A DNA stretch of 11,312 nt from an uncultured Succinivibrio sp. Its GTDB lineage: Bacteria > Pseudomonadota > Gammaproteobacteria > Enterobacterales > Succinivibrionaceae. The notes under the pieces were generated by a model, which was given only the letters and a program-made list of their open reading frames with translations, ran no database searches and was not told the origin of the DNA. The stretch is from NCBI GenBank assembly GCA_900767695.1, contig CAAGAC010000065.1:1-11312 (forward strand). Direction: 5' to 3'. Below, one piece after another: positions 1 to 5,250 of this stretch (its first letter is position 1; each line of letters begins with the position of its first letter). The position numbers and the translations under genes are program-made.

Positions 1-2
1 AG

Positions 3-299
3 ACCGGGGCGGACGCCCGCCTGATCACCTACAAGGATGCGGCCGCGGAAATGGCCGACGACATCCTCGCCGCCGTTGACTGCATCGTCTGCTACCTCAG
101 GCCGAGCCTGAAGGCCAGGCCTGAGCAAGAGGCGGCGGCAAGGCCGCCGCCAAGCCATCCCCCAAGTTCCCAAAATACTGTCATGACGACGCTGGAAGCC
201 TCCAGCGGCGCATTTCCGAACATGATTTCAAAGAGCCCCCGGCAGGCCCAGCCGCCAGGATGGAAGCTAAAACCGAGGCGCGCCAACTCCGTGATCTAG
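3..299 (+). CDS. 3' end of an unrecognised gene (partial, start outside window)
   Basis: The frame is open from the left edge to TAG at 297-299. Up to about base 110 it reads like normal protein (residues such as DAAAEMADDILAAVDCIVCYL, helical in appearance, with GC-rich third positions). After that it becomes Pro/Ser/Arg-rich and passes through two GC-rich hairpins (96-125 and 131-151), which is unusual for coding DNA. A second frame, 125-328, is also open and reads as a Lys/Ala-rich, mostly charged peptide ending 15 nt before the next gene; it lacks an early start codon. The gene may therefore truly end at 299, or be frameshifted or decayed after about base 110. I do not recognise the family. 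An internal ATG at 51 is unlikely to be the real start because the frame is open further upstream. Confidence 0.4.
   Translation, partial: TGADARLITYKDAAAEMADDILAAVDCIVCYLRPSLKARPEQEAAARPPPSHPPSSQNTVMTTLEASSGAFPNMISKSPRQAQPPGWKLKPRRANSVI
96..151. repeat. Two tandem GC-rich hairpins
   Basis: The first inverted repeat is CTCAGGCC (96-103) with GGCCTGAG (118-125), loop 14 nt. The second is GGCGGCGGC (131-139) with GCCGCCGCC (143-151), loop AAG, a perfect 9-bp all-GC stem. Neither is followed by a T run on either strand, so they are not classical intrinsic terminators. They could mark the true end of the upstream gene or be in-frame low-complexity sequence. Confidence 0.5.
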
Positions 300-343
300 A
301 TCAACCGGATTTGGTCGCCGTAAGCTGAATAAGGAGAGCAGCC

Positions 344-817
344 ATGAAATTCCGCGCATTGATCCCCCTCTTTGGACAGAAGGCGGGCATTCCCGATCTG
401 GCGCTTGACGAGTCGGGCGGTGCCAGCCTGCTCTTTGACGATGAGCACGAGATCTCGTTTACAGCAGACGAGGCCGATGGCAGCGTGCTCTTCTGCTGCG
501 CGCTAGGAGGCTTCGAGGCGCTCGTGCGCGATCTCGGCGCCGCGCGCGAGCTGCTCTGCGCGTCGCTTCTTGGCGCAAGAACCGGCGGGGCCGCCTTCGC
601 CGTCAATGACGAGACCGGGGAGCTCGTGCTCTGGAAGCGCTTTGACGACGACTTTGCCGACGAGGAGGACTTCGAGGGAAGGCTCAACGCCTTCCTCGGG
701 CAGTGCATTGCCTGGAAGGAGAAGGCCGCGCATCTTCAGGGCGACGATGCCGGCGATGGGACGGGGTCTGGGCAACTTGACAGCCTCGCAGGACTCGGCG
801 GGGCGCTGATGATCTAG
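344..817 (+). CDS. CesT-family (Tir chaperone-like) type III secretion chaperone homologue
   Basis: 157-aa acidic cytoplasmic protein. The pattern fits class I type III secretion chaperones: an N-terminal amphipathic helix (FRALIPLFGQKAGIPDL), then a strand with LDESGGASLLFDD and EISFTADE, a strand SVLFCCALG, a helix ending ELLCASLLGARTGGAAFAVN, a strand ELVLWKRFD and a final helix (EDFEGRLNAFLGQCIAWKEK). The C-terminal 27 residues are Gly/Asp-rich and probably disordered. The length is usual for the family (about 130-170 aa). Known members are homodimers that bind the N-terminal region of effectors and keep them secretion-competent; they have no catalytic residues. AAGGAG at 331-336 sits 7 nt before the ATG. 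No effector or secretion apparatus gene is visible, so the client is unknown. The assignment rests on fold-like sequence pattern, and a stand-alone CesT-like protein of other function is possible. Confidence 0.65.
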   Translation: MKFRALIPLFGQKAGIPDLALDESGGASLLFDDEHEISFTADEADGSVLFCCALGGFEALVRDLGAARELLCASLLGARTGGAAFAVNDETGELVLWKRFDDDFADEEDFEGRLNAFLGQCIAWKEKAAHLQGDDAGDGTGSGQLDSLAGLGGALMI

Positions 818-853
818 AAGAAGGCCCGGATCCTGAGGAGCCGGGCCTTCTTC
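817..853. terminator. Bidirectional terminator-like hairpin between convergent genes
   Basis: Perfect 13-bp inverted repeat: GAAGAAGGCCCGG (817-829) with CCGGGCCTTCTTC (841-853), loop 11 nt, beginning at the last base of the chaperone stop codon. The A-rich/T-rich outer ends of the stem (CTTCTTC) supply a pyrimidine-rich 3' side in both directions. It most plausibly ends transcription of the minus-strand HTH gene and helps end the plus-strand chaperone gene. Confidence 0.65.
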
Positions 854-855
854 AA

Positions 856-898
856 GGGGCCACGGCCAGCGGCTCGTGGCTCCTTGATTTTCCCTTTT
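856..898 (+). terminator. Second intrinsic terminator for the chaperone gene
   Basis: GGGGCCACG (856-864) pairs with CGTGGCTCC (875-883), with one G-T wobble and a 10-nt loop, followed by a T-rich stretch (884-898, TTGATTTTCCCTTTT). It directly follows the 817-853 hairpin, giving tandem stems, and its tail touches the stop codon of the convergent HTH gene. Confidence 0.55.
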
Positions 899-1941
899 CA
901 GAACTCGAAGGGAAGAAGCAGATCCGCAAGGGCCTCGCCCTTCACGCGGCCTTCTGATCTGAGCCTGCCGGCGACGATCCCGGGATCGACTCCGAACTCC
1001 TTTGCAAAGGCCACCGTTGCCTCCCTGGAGAAGTCGCCCTTCTTTGCAAAGTCCTTGAAGGCGGCGGGGGCGATGAGCTGCCCGTGGGCGTACTCAAGGG
1101 CCGGGCAGACGCTCCCGAACATCGTGCCGTCGGCGTCGAAGTCGCCCGAGAACACGCGGCTTGTCTCGAAGAAGAACCCGAGGCTGAACTCGTATGCCGT
1201 CTCAAGATTTCCCGCCAGCGCGATGACCGCAGTGCTGCCTGCGGGGAAGGACGCGCCCTGGATCCCGGCCTCGGGGAGGTACGGCATCACGATGAGCGCT
1301 ATGCCGCAGGCGTTGAGCACCTCGAGCATGCCGCCCAGATCGGGCCTGCCCGCGCAGGCAAGCATCCTCAAGTCCTTGATCTTAGAGCGCAGCCTTGCCG
1401 CATTGTACTTCACGAGCTTCTGCTTGCGCGCCTCGATCCTCGCCTTCTGGCACCAGGCCAGGCGCATGAGGCCGGTCTTGCCCGGGGCCTTGCCGCGCTT
1501 GAGGCACGAGACGTCGACGAACTTGAAGGAGTTGAGGATCCCGAGATCGGACACCTCGAAGAAGTGCCTGAGGTTCATCACCCGGTCGAAGCGGTTGTCG
1601 GCCTCGGGCACCCAGCCGAGCCTCGCCATGAGCTGGTAGTCCATCTTGCCGGCGATGACGGAATCGGCGTCGACGCCGTTCTCGTACTCAATCTTCATGA
1701 GATCGGAGCGGTAGAGGCTCTCCATCATCAGCCATGAGTCGGCCGGCTCGTTGAAGACCATTTCAAGCTTCTTCGCCGTCTGGGGGGTGAGCGGGGCCTT
1801 GCCCTGCATCAGCAGGCAGACGTTCTTCTCGCTCGATCCCGTCCTAGCCGCGAGCTCCTTCTGGCTCATGCGCAGCGAGTCAAGGCGATCCCTGATGACT
1901 GCCCCCGGCGGAATGGCGGTTGTCCTAGTGCTTTTGATCAT
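898..1941 (-). CDS. HigA-like XRE regulator fused to a degenerate ImmA/IrrE-like domain
   Basis: 347 aa from the chosen ATG at 1941, preceded by GGAGG 5 nt upstream; the in-frame ATG at 1992 would add 17 poorly supported residues and lacks such a site. Residues 11-70 form an XRE helix-turn-helix of HigA type (PPGAVIRDRLDSLRMSQKELAARTG, then GKAPLTPQTAKKLE). Residues about 200-335 resemble the C-terminal ImmA/IrrE metallopeptidase-like domain seen in long HigA proteins (GIALIVMPYLP, YEFSLGFFFETSRVF, ALEYAHGQLIAP, FGVDPGIVAGRL). Where family proteases have HExxH, this protein has FETSR (258-262): both His ligands are gone, while the downstream Glu (E283) is kept. The domain is probably a non-catalytic sensor or oligomerisation module. 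Known HigA proteins repress their own toxin-antitoxin operon, but no higB-like toxin is adjacent, so this looks like an orphan antitoxin or regulator. It is convergent with the chaperone gene. Confidence 0.8.
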   Translation of the reverse strand: MIKSTRTTAIPPGAVIRDRLDSLRMSQKELAARTGSSEKNVCLLMQGKAPLTPQTAKKLEMVFNEPADSWLMMESLYRSDLMKIEYENGVDADSVIAGKMDYQLMARLGWVPEADNRFDRVMNLRHFFEVSDLGILNSFKFVDVSCLKRGKAPGKTGLMRLAWCQKARIEARKQKLVKYNAARLRSKIKDLRMLACAGRPDLGGMLEVLNACGIALIVMPYLPEAGIQGASFPAGSTAVIALAGNLETAYEFSLGFFFETSRVFSGDFDADGTMFGSVCPALEYAHGQLIAPAAFKDFAKKGDFSREATVAFAKEFGVDPGIVAGRLRSEGRVKGEALADLLLPFEF

Positions 1942-1976
1942 GCGCGCCTCCATAAGCGGCAATCCACGATATCGAT

Positions 1977-1993
1977 GATGGCGTACCGCCATC
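1977..1993. promoter_or_regulatory. Possible operator upstream of the HTH gene
   Basis: GATGGCG (1977-1983) and CGCCATC (1987-1993) are perfect 7-bp inverted arms around a 3-bp spacer, 35 bp upstream of the chosen HTH start codon. XRE/HigA regulators commonly bind short palindromes in their own promoters, so this is a candidate autoregulatory site. No convincing -35/-10 pair was identified around it; the nearest AT-rich element is TTTTAAAA at about 1999-2006. Confidence 0.35.
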
Positions 1994-2625
1994 CACTCTT
2001 TTAAAAACCTTCATGACGGCCCGCGCAGGCTTCATCACTCTCGCCCTAGGCAGAGAGGGTGATTTCATCCACGGCCAGGCCCCGGATGCCGGGGCTTGCG
2101 GCGGCGCGGCGGCCGCGCTACGGATCTCAGTGGACAAGCGCCTGCAGCAAGGCGGCGCGCCCATCCTTGCAGGCGCCCGCCACAAGGGACGCCGATCCGG
2201 CAGCGCATGGGAAGCCTCCCCGGGCCGTCTTCCCAGGATGCAGGGCCTTGCGGCCCTGCAAAGTGGGATTTGGCGCAGGAATTATAGAAAGATCATGCCG
2301 GGGGCGCCATTGAATTGAATGCCCCGGCGTGCAAATGCCTTCCGAGATGATTTTAGGGGATCTTGAAGGGATTGGTGGATCTTGGAGCGCTCCTGAGGGA
2401 GCCTTGGGAGATTGGCTTGATGGAGGCTTTGCGCAGAGACAGGCTAGCGTGCCGAGGCTCCCCTGCCGCCGCATGAACCAAAAGGGCGCGCATGTGGAGC
2501 TGCGCGCAAGGCAGGAACCATCCCGCGAGGCAGGAACCGCGCCAGGCCGGCCAGGCCTGTGCTTCCTTGGCGTGCGCCGGCGGGAAGAGGATCGGCATGG
2601 GATGCGTGAGGATTGAGAAGCAGGA
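1994..2625. other. Gene-free, hairpin-rich intergenic region
   Basis: I see no credible coding sequence on either strand; open frames here have shadow-like Pro/Arg/Ser-rich composition and no ribosome binding site or recognisable motif. The stretch holds several unrelated inverted repeats: 2034-2063 (9-bp stem ATCACTCTC/GAGGGTGAT), 2079-2095 (GCCCCGG/CCGGGGC, loop ATG), 2208-2235 (TGGGAAG/CTTCCCA), 2239-2260 (TGCAGGGCC/GGCCCTGCA, loop TTGC) and 2297-2328 (GCCGGGG/CCCCGGC). None has a clear T tail. GGCAGGAACC also occurs twice, near 2510 and 2530. This could be decayed DNA beyond the 3' side of the tRNA operon, or encode a structured RNA. Confidence 0.5.
2239..2260. repeat. Perfect 9-bp hairpin with TTGC loop
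   Basis: TGCAGGGCC and GGCCCTGCA flank a 4-nt loop. It lies 3 nt after another inverted repeat (2208-2235), so the two would form adjacent stems in an RNA. No T-run follows on either strand. Confidence 0.55.
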
Positions 2626-2651
2626 ATTTAGTTAGCATATGCTAACTAAAT
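2626..2651. promoter_or_regulatory. Perfect 26-bp AT-rich palindrome, candidate operator
   Basis: The left half ATTTAGTTAGCAT (2626-2638) is followed immediately by its exact reverse complement (2639-2651). It is strikingly AT-rich against the surrounding GC-rich DNA. The inner TTAGC....GCTAA half-sites resemble MarR/SlyA-type operators in general form, but no regulator is known here. It lies just beyond the tRNA operon terminator, with no adjacent start codon. There is no T tail and no GC in the outer stem, so it is not a good terminator. Confidence 0.5.
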
Positions 2652-2655
2652 GGGT

Positions 2656-2678
2656 ACAAAACAATCCCTGTGGGGACT
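2656..2678 (-). terminator. Intrinsic terminator of the tRNA operon
   Basis: On the minus strand AGTCCC, loop CACA, GGGATT (one G-U pair) is followed by GTTTTGT. It lies about 31 nt beyond the CCA end of tRNA-Met, in the expected place for the end of the tRNA transcript. Confidence 0.6.
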
Positions 2679-2708
2679 CTTTCTTAATCTTCAAGGGAGA
2701 TTTCAAGC

Positions 2709-2785
2709 TGGTAGCTAAGACTGGAATCGAACCAGTGACCTCAGCATTATGAGTGCCGCGCTCTAACCGACTGAGCTACTTAGCC
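2709..2785 (-). tRNA. tRNA-Met (anticodon CAT)
   Basis: 77 nt including the encoded CCA (2709-2711). The acceptor stem is GGCTAAG/CTTAGCT with a terminal G-U pair; the anticodon loop CTCATAA places CAT at 2749-2751; the T arm carries GGTTCGATTCC. The body resembles elongator tRNA-Met: it has a G1-U72 pair and lacks the unpaired C1 of initiator tRNA. A CAT anticodon can also belong to tRNA-Ile with modified C34, but overall similarity to the E. coli metT/metU type favours Met. Last gene of the three-tRNA operon. Confidence 0.93.
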
Positions 2786-2802
2786 ATGCTTGAGAATAGA
2801 GT

Positions 2803-2878
2803 TGGCTGGGGCACTAGGGATCGAACCTAGGTAATGGCGGAATCAGAATCCGCTGCCTTACCACTTGGCTATGCCCCA
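2803..2878 (-). tRNA. tRNA-Gln (anticodon CTG)
   Basis: 76 nt with encoded CCA (2803-2805). The acceptor stem TGGGGCA/TGCCCCA begins with the U1-A72 pair typical of bacterial tRNA-Gln, with discriminator G. The anticodon stem-loop is GCGGA-TTCTGAT-TCCGC with CTG at 2844-2846, and the T stem is CTAGG/CCTAG. It reads CAG codons. Middle gene of the operon. Confidence 0.95.
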
Positions 2879-2895
2879 ACTCTGTGCTGTTCCCG

Positions 2896-2970
2896 TGGCA
2901 GGGGTACCTGGGTTCGAACCAGGGAATGACGGGATCAAAACCCGTTGCCTTACCACTTGGCTACACCCCT
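2896..2970 (-). tRNA. tRNA-Gln (anticodon TTG)
   Basis: 75 nt with encoded CCA (2896-2898). The acceptor stem is AGGGGTG/TACCCCT (the 7th pair is G-U), with discriminator G. The anticodon stem-loop ACGGG-TTTTGAT-CCCGT places TTG at 2936-2938, and the T arm is CCTGG/CCAGG. Pair 1-72 is A-U rather than the U-A of the neighbouring tRNA-Gln. It reads CAA codons. First gene of the operon. Confidence 0.95.
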
Positions 2971-3016
2971 GTGCAATGAAACATCATGCAGGGTGTTGTG
3001 TGAAACAACGGTGCTC

Positions 3017-3044
3017 ATTATAAAGTTGCCCGGCTTTTTGTCAA
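3017..3044 (-). promoter_or_regulatory. Consensus sigma70 promoter of the tRNA operon
   Basis: On the minus strand TTGACA (3039-3044) and TATAAT (3017-3022) both match the consensus exactly, with a 16-bp spacer. The sequence just after the -10 box (GAGCACCG) is GC-rich, as in promoters of stable RNA under stringent control. The leader before the first tRNA is roughly 40 nt. Confidence 0.9.
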
Positions 3045-3311
3045 CAAAAATTTCCAGAATTTTTACTTTCGCATCAAATAGCGGATCTAAAAGGCAAAAT
3101 TTTCGGATATGCGGCTTTTCAGGGCTTCCATCCCTCATGAAATGGAATTATCAGCCGCCAGGCTCCGCTCCCCCTGCCCTCCTCCTGCCGGGAATTCTTC
3201 ACCCGGTCTTTACGATCCTGAGCATGAATACGCTGTTTTATCGGGGTTTGCCCTTGCGTTTTCTGCTACATTTAAAGCATCGGCGGCAAATTATGCAGCA
3301 AGGCAGGAGGC
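3045..3311. other. Intergenic region between divergent tRNA operon and HAD gene
   Basis: About 270 bases without a supported gene. It must hold the promoter of the HAD gene, but I find no confident -35/-10 pair; TTGCCC near 3248 followed 17 bp later by TTTAAA is the best weak candidate. The half next to the tRNA promoter is AT-rich. Confidence 0.4.
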
Positions 3312-4298
3312 ATGAGCATCATGGTTGCAAAGAAGCAAGGCGCGCCCGTCAAAGGGGAGCAGAAGGGGCACCCCAACATCCTCGCGTTCTGCTACGACTT
3401 CGACAAGACGCTCTCCCCCGAGGACATGCAGGCCCAGGGCTACATCCAGAGGCTTGGCGAGGACGTCAACGCCTTCTGGAAGAAGTCGAACGATCTGGCA
3501 AAGGAAAACGGCATGGACCCAAACCTTGCGTACATGTTCATGATGCTCGACGGCGCCCGCGACAAGTTCTACGTCAATAGGAACGAGCTGCGCGAGTTCG
3601 GCTCCAAGGTCAGGCTCTACAAGGGCGTCGAGGAGTGGTTCGACAAGGTGAACGCCCTGGGGGCCGAGCAGGGGCTGCAGGTTGAGCACTACATCATCTC
3701 CTCGGGCATCAAGGACATGATCGAGGGCACCTCAATAGGAAGCCGCTTCCGGGCCATCTACGCCAACACCTTCCTCTACAACGACAGGGGGACGGCGATC
3801 TGGCCCTCCATGGTCATCAACTTCACCAACAAGACCCAGTTCCTCTTCCGCATCGAGAAGGGCGCGCTCGACGTCAACGATCCAAACGTCAACACCTACT
3901 ACAAGAGCTCGGACATGCGCATTCCCTTCTCGAACATTATCTACATCGGCGACAGCGCGACCGACATCCCCTGCATGAAGCTCGTCAACTCCTTCGGCGG
4001 GCACTCCATCGGCGTGTTCGACCCAAAGCGCAACGACCGCACCCAGGTCTACCGCTTGATCCGCGACCGCCGCATCCGCTACTTCGCGCCTGCAGACTAC
4101 TCCGAAGGGTCCGAGCTCTTCTCGATCACCCGGGACATCATCGCCTACATCGGCGCGGGCACCAAGCTCAGGCGACTTACGGAGAAGTTCGCAGAGGAGA
4201 GCGAGGCCGCGCTTGCAAGCGACCAGAGCCCGGTGGGGCAGCACGCCAACTACCGCGATCCAGACGAGGAGAAGGCAAAGGCGCCAGGCAAGCCGTAG
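3312..4298 (+). CDS. HAD-superfamily hydrolase, uncharacterised
   Basis: 328-aa predicted cytoplasmic phosphatase-like protein. Haloacid dehalogenase motifs are complete: motif I YDFDKTL with nucleophile D29 and general acid D31; motif II IISSG with S130/S131; a motif III candidate lysine near K174 (NKTQFLFR); motif IV IGDSATD at 212-218, with D214 and D218 as Mg2+ ligands. A long insert between motif I and motif II (about 40-105, mostly helical) is the likely cap, and a further segment after motif IV (QVYRLIRDRRIRYFAPADYSE) is not part of the core fold. The substrate cannot be inferred. The start is uncertain: AGGAGG (3305-3310) is only 1 nt from the ATG at 3312 but 10 nt from an in-frame ATG at 3321, which would remove three residues. 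The gene stands alone, with a terminator right after it. Confidence 0.85.
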   Translation: MSIMVAKKQGAPVKGEQKGHPNILAFCYDFDKTLSPEDMQAQGYIQRLGEDVNAFWKKSNDLAKENGMDPNLAYMFMMLDGARDKFYVNRNELREFGSKVRLYKGVEEWFDKVNALGAEQGLQVEHYIISSGIKDMIEGTSIGSRFRAIYANTFLYNDRGTAIWPSMVINFTNKTQFLFRIEKGALDVNDPNVNTYYKSSDMRIPFSNIIYIGDSATDIPCMKLVNSFGGHSIGVFDPKRNDRTQVYRLIRDRRIRYFAPADYSEGSELFSITRDIIAYIGAGTKLRRLTEKFAEESEAALASDQSPVGQHANYRDPDEEKAKAPGKP

Positions 4299-4317
4299 GC
4301 GCCTGACAAGCTTTTCA

Positions 4318-4359
4318 ATTGCGCCGGCCGGGCCTTATCGGCTGGCGCATTTTCATTTT
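4318..4359 (+). terminator. Intrinsic terminator after the HAD gene
   Basis: TGCGCC-g-GCCG pairs with CGGC-t-GGCGCA (4320-4349), with one internal mismatch and an 8-nt loop, followed by TTTTCATTTT. It starts about 20 nt after the HAD stop codon. Confidence 0.85.
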
Positions 4360-4391
4360 GATTTAGAACGTCATTTTTCCAAAATAGCCCT

Positions 4392-4420
4392 GCCCCGGCG
4401 CTTACTTGGGCGGGGCTTTT
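4392..4420 (+). terminator. Second terminator-like hairpin overlapping the next promoter
   Basis: GCCCCG (4392-4397) and CGGGGC (4411-4416) flank a 13-nt loop and are followed by TTTT. It could be a backup terminator for the HAD gene. It also covers the -35 region of the promoter at 4422-4430, so the inverted repeat could instead be an operator of the toxin-antitoxin genes. Confidence 0.5.
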
Positions 4421-4421
4421 C

Positions 4422-4430
4422 TGATATACT
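4422..4430 (+). promoter_or_regulatory. Extended -10 promoter for the antitoxin-fic-miaB operon
   Basis: TGATATACT contains TG one base before TATACT (4425-4430), a good extended -10 element. The -35 position 17 bp upstream (TTACTT) is weak, as is usual for extended -10 promoters. A transcription start near 4437 would leave a leader of roughly 50 nt before the antitoxin ATG. Confidence 0.55.
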
Positions 4431-4485
4431 TTAAAGGCGGCGCGGGCAAGGATGCCCAGGCGCTCCCACCCAACTGCGAGGCCTT

Positions 4486-4644
4486 ATGATCATCGACGAA
4501 GTCAAAGCCACCCTGGCCATGGAGGGCATCGCCCTCACCGAGGACGAGGAGAAGCTCATCCGCGATTACGCTGACGGGAAGATCAGCATGGCCGAGCTGC
4601 GCAAGACCGTCGCCGATCTGCTCAAAAAGCAGAAGGCCGCCTGA
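4486..4644 (+). CDS. VbhA-like antitoxin of a Fic toxin-antitoxin pair
   Basis: 52-aa protein, starting MIIDEVKATLAMEG, with GAGG 4 nt before the ATG. Residues 9-14 (TLAMEG) match the (S/T)xxxE(G/N) inhibitory motif of class I Fic antitoxins. In that family the motif helix inserts next to the Fic active site and its Glu (here E13) blocks productive ATP binding. The rest (LTEDEEKLIRDYADGKISMAELRK) matches the short helical bundle of the antitoxin-VbhA family, where a conserved 'Y..G.is..EL' pattern is typical. Its stop is 3 nt before the fic start, the normal antitoxin-toxin order. Its small size means automatic annotation may skip it. Confidence 0.82.
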   Translation: MIIDEVKATLAMEGIALTEDEEKLIRDYADGKISMAELRKTVADLLKKQKAA

Positions 4645-4647
4645 ATC

Positions 4648-5250
4648 TTGCCTGACGCAGGCGCCTCGCAAGGCTGCTACCCGGGGACGGACGTCCTCGT
4701 AAACCTGCTCGACGAGCGCGATCCGGAAAGGCTGGCGCGCTATGAGCGCATCTTCACGGCAGCGCGGATAGCCGATCTGCTGGAGAAGCCTCTCCGCGGC
4801 GATTTCGACCTCGAGCACCTCAAGAGGATCCACCACTACATCTTCCAGGACGTCTACCCTTGGGCAGGCCAGATCCGCACGGTGGACATCTCCAAGGGCT
4901 TCCGCTTCTGCCACGCCATGTACATCGAGAAGGAAGCAAGGAGGCTCTTTGCGAGGCTCCACGAGCGCATCGCCCAAGGCGTCGGGACAACCGGCGAGGC
5001 GGTGGCGCTTGCCGCGCACGCGCTCTCGGAGATCAACGCCATCCATCCCTTCCGCGACGGCAACGGCCGCGCCCAGAGGGAGTTCGTGCGCGAGATGCTC
5101 TTAAAGCTCGGGTTTACGGTAGAGTATTCGCGCGCCGAGCCCGGGCTGATGCTCCGCGCGAGCATCGCCTCGTTCATGGGCGACGAGGGCCCGATGGCCG
5201 GGCTGTTTCGCGCGTGCACCTTCAAGAACAGCGGATCCAAAAGGAAATGA
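4648..5250 (+). CDS. Fic-domain toxin (AMP transferase), VbhT/FicT type
   Basis: 200 aa. The Fic core carries the complete motif HPFRDGNGRAQR (133-144): H133 is the catalytic base, D137 binds Mg2+ and N139/R141/R144 contact the nucleotide phosphates. The target-positioning flap precedes it (PWAGQIRTVDISKG, 71-84). The N-terminus CYPGTDVLVNLLDERD is typical of stand-alone Fic toxins. No inhibitory helix is present within the protein, consistent with a class I enzyme controlled by a separate antitoxin. Known FicT/VbhT toxins AMPylate GyrB and ParE and stop growth; the target here is inferred only. The best start is TTG at 4648, since the next ATG (4742) would delete conserved sequence; AGAAGG lies about 11 nt upstream and coupling to the antitoxin is likely. 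The stop overlaps the miaB ATG (ATGA). Confidence 0.92.
   Translation: MPDAGASQGCYPGTDVLVNLLDERDPERLARYERIFTAARIADLLEKPLRGDFDLEHLKRIHHYIFQDVYPWAGQIRTVDISKGFRFCHAMYIEKEARRLFARLHERIAQGVGTTGEAVALAAHALSEINAIHPFRDGNGRAQREFVREMLLKLGFTVEYSRAEPGLMLRASIASFMGDEGPMAGLFRACTFKNSGSKRK

Noticed and set aside
125..328. H-NS-like C-terminus (a Lys/Ala-rich linker followed by PKYCHDDAG)
   Set aside because: Only a few residues resemble the H-NS core and the expected TWxGRG segment is absent; no N-terminal coiled coil precedes it.
1994..2474. Missing HigB-type toxin upstream of the HTH gene, including the 115-codon minus-strand frame at 2127-2474
   Set aside because: The translations are Pro/Ser/Arg-rich, have no toxin motif and no ribosome binding site; the frames look like chance openings in GC-rich DNA.
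2626..2651. Palindrome as terminator of the tRNA operon
   Set aside because: It is AT-rich, lacks a following T run on either strand, and a better stem with a T-rich tail already lies at 2656-2678.
2709..2785. Attachment-site duplication of a tRNA 3' end marking a genomic island
   Set aside because: I found no second copy of the tRNA-Met or tRNA-Gln 3' sequence in the window and no integrase gene.
4402..5046. Long minus-strand frame opposite the antitoxin and fic genes
   Set aside because: It is an antisense shadow of GC-rich coding DNA; the plus strand carries the recognisable Fic motif with proper gene spacing. The same holds for the long antisense frames opposite HAD, miaB, phoH, corC and lnt.
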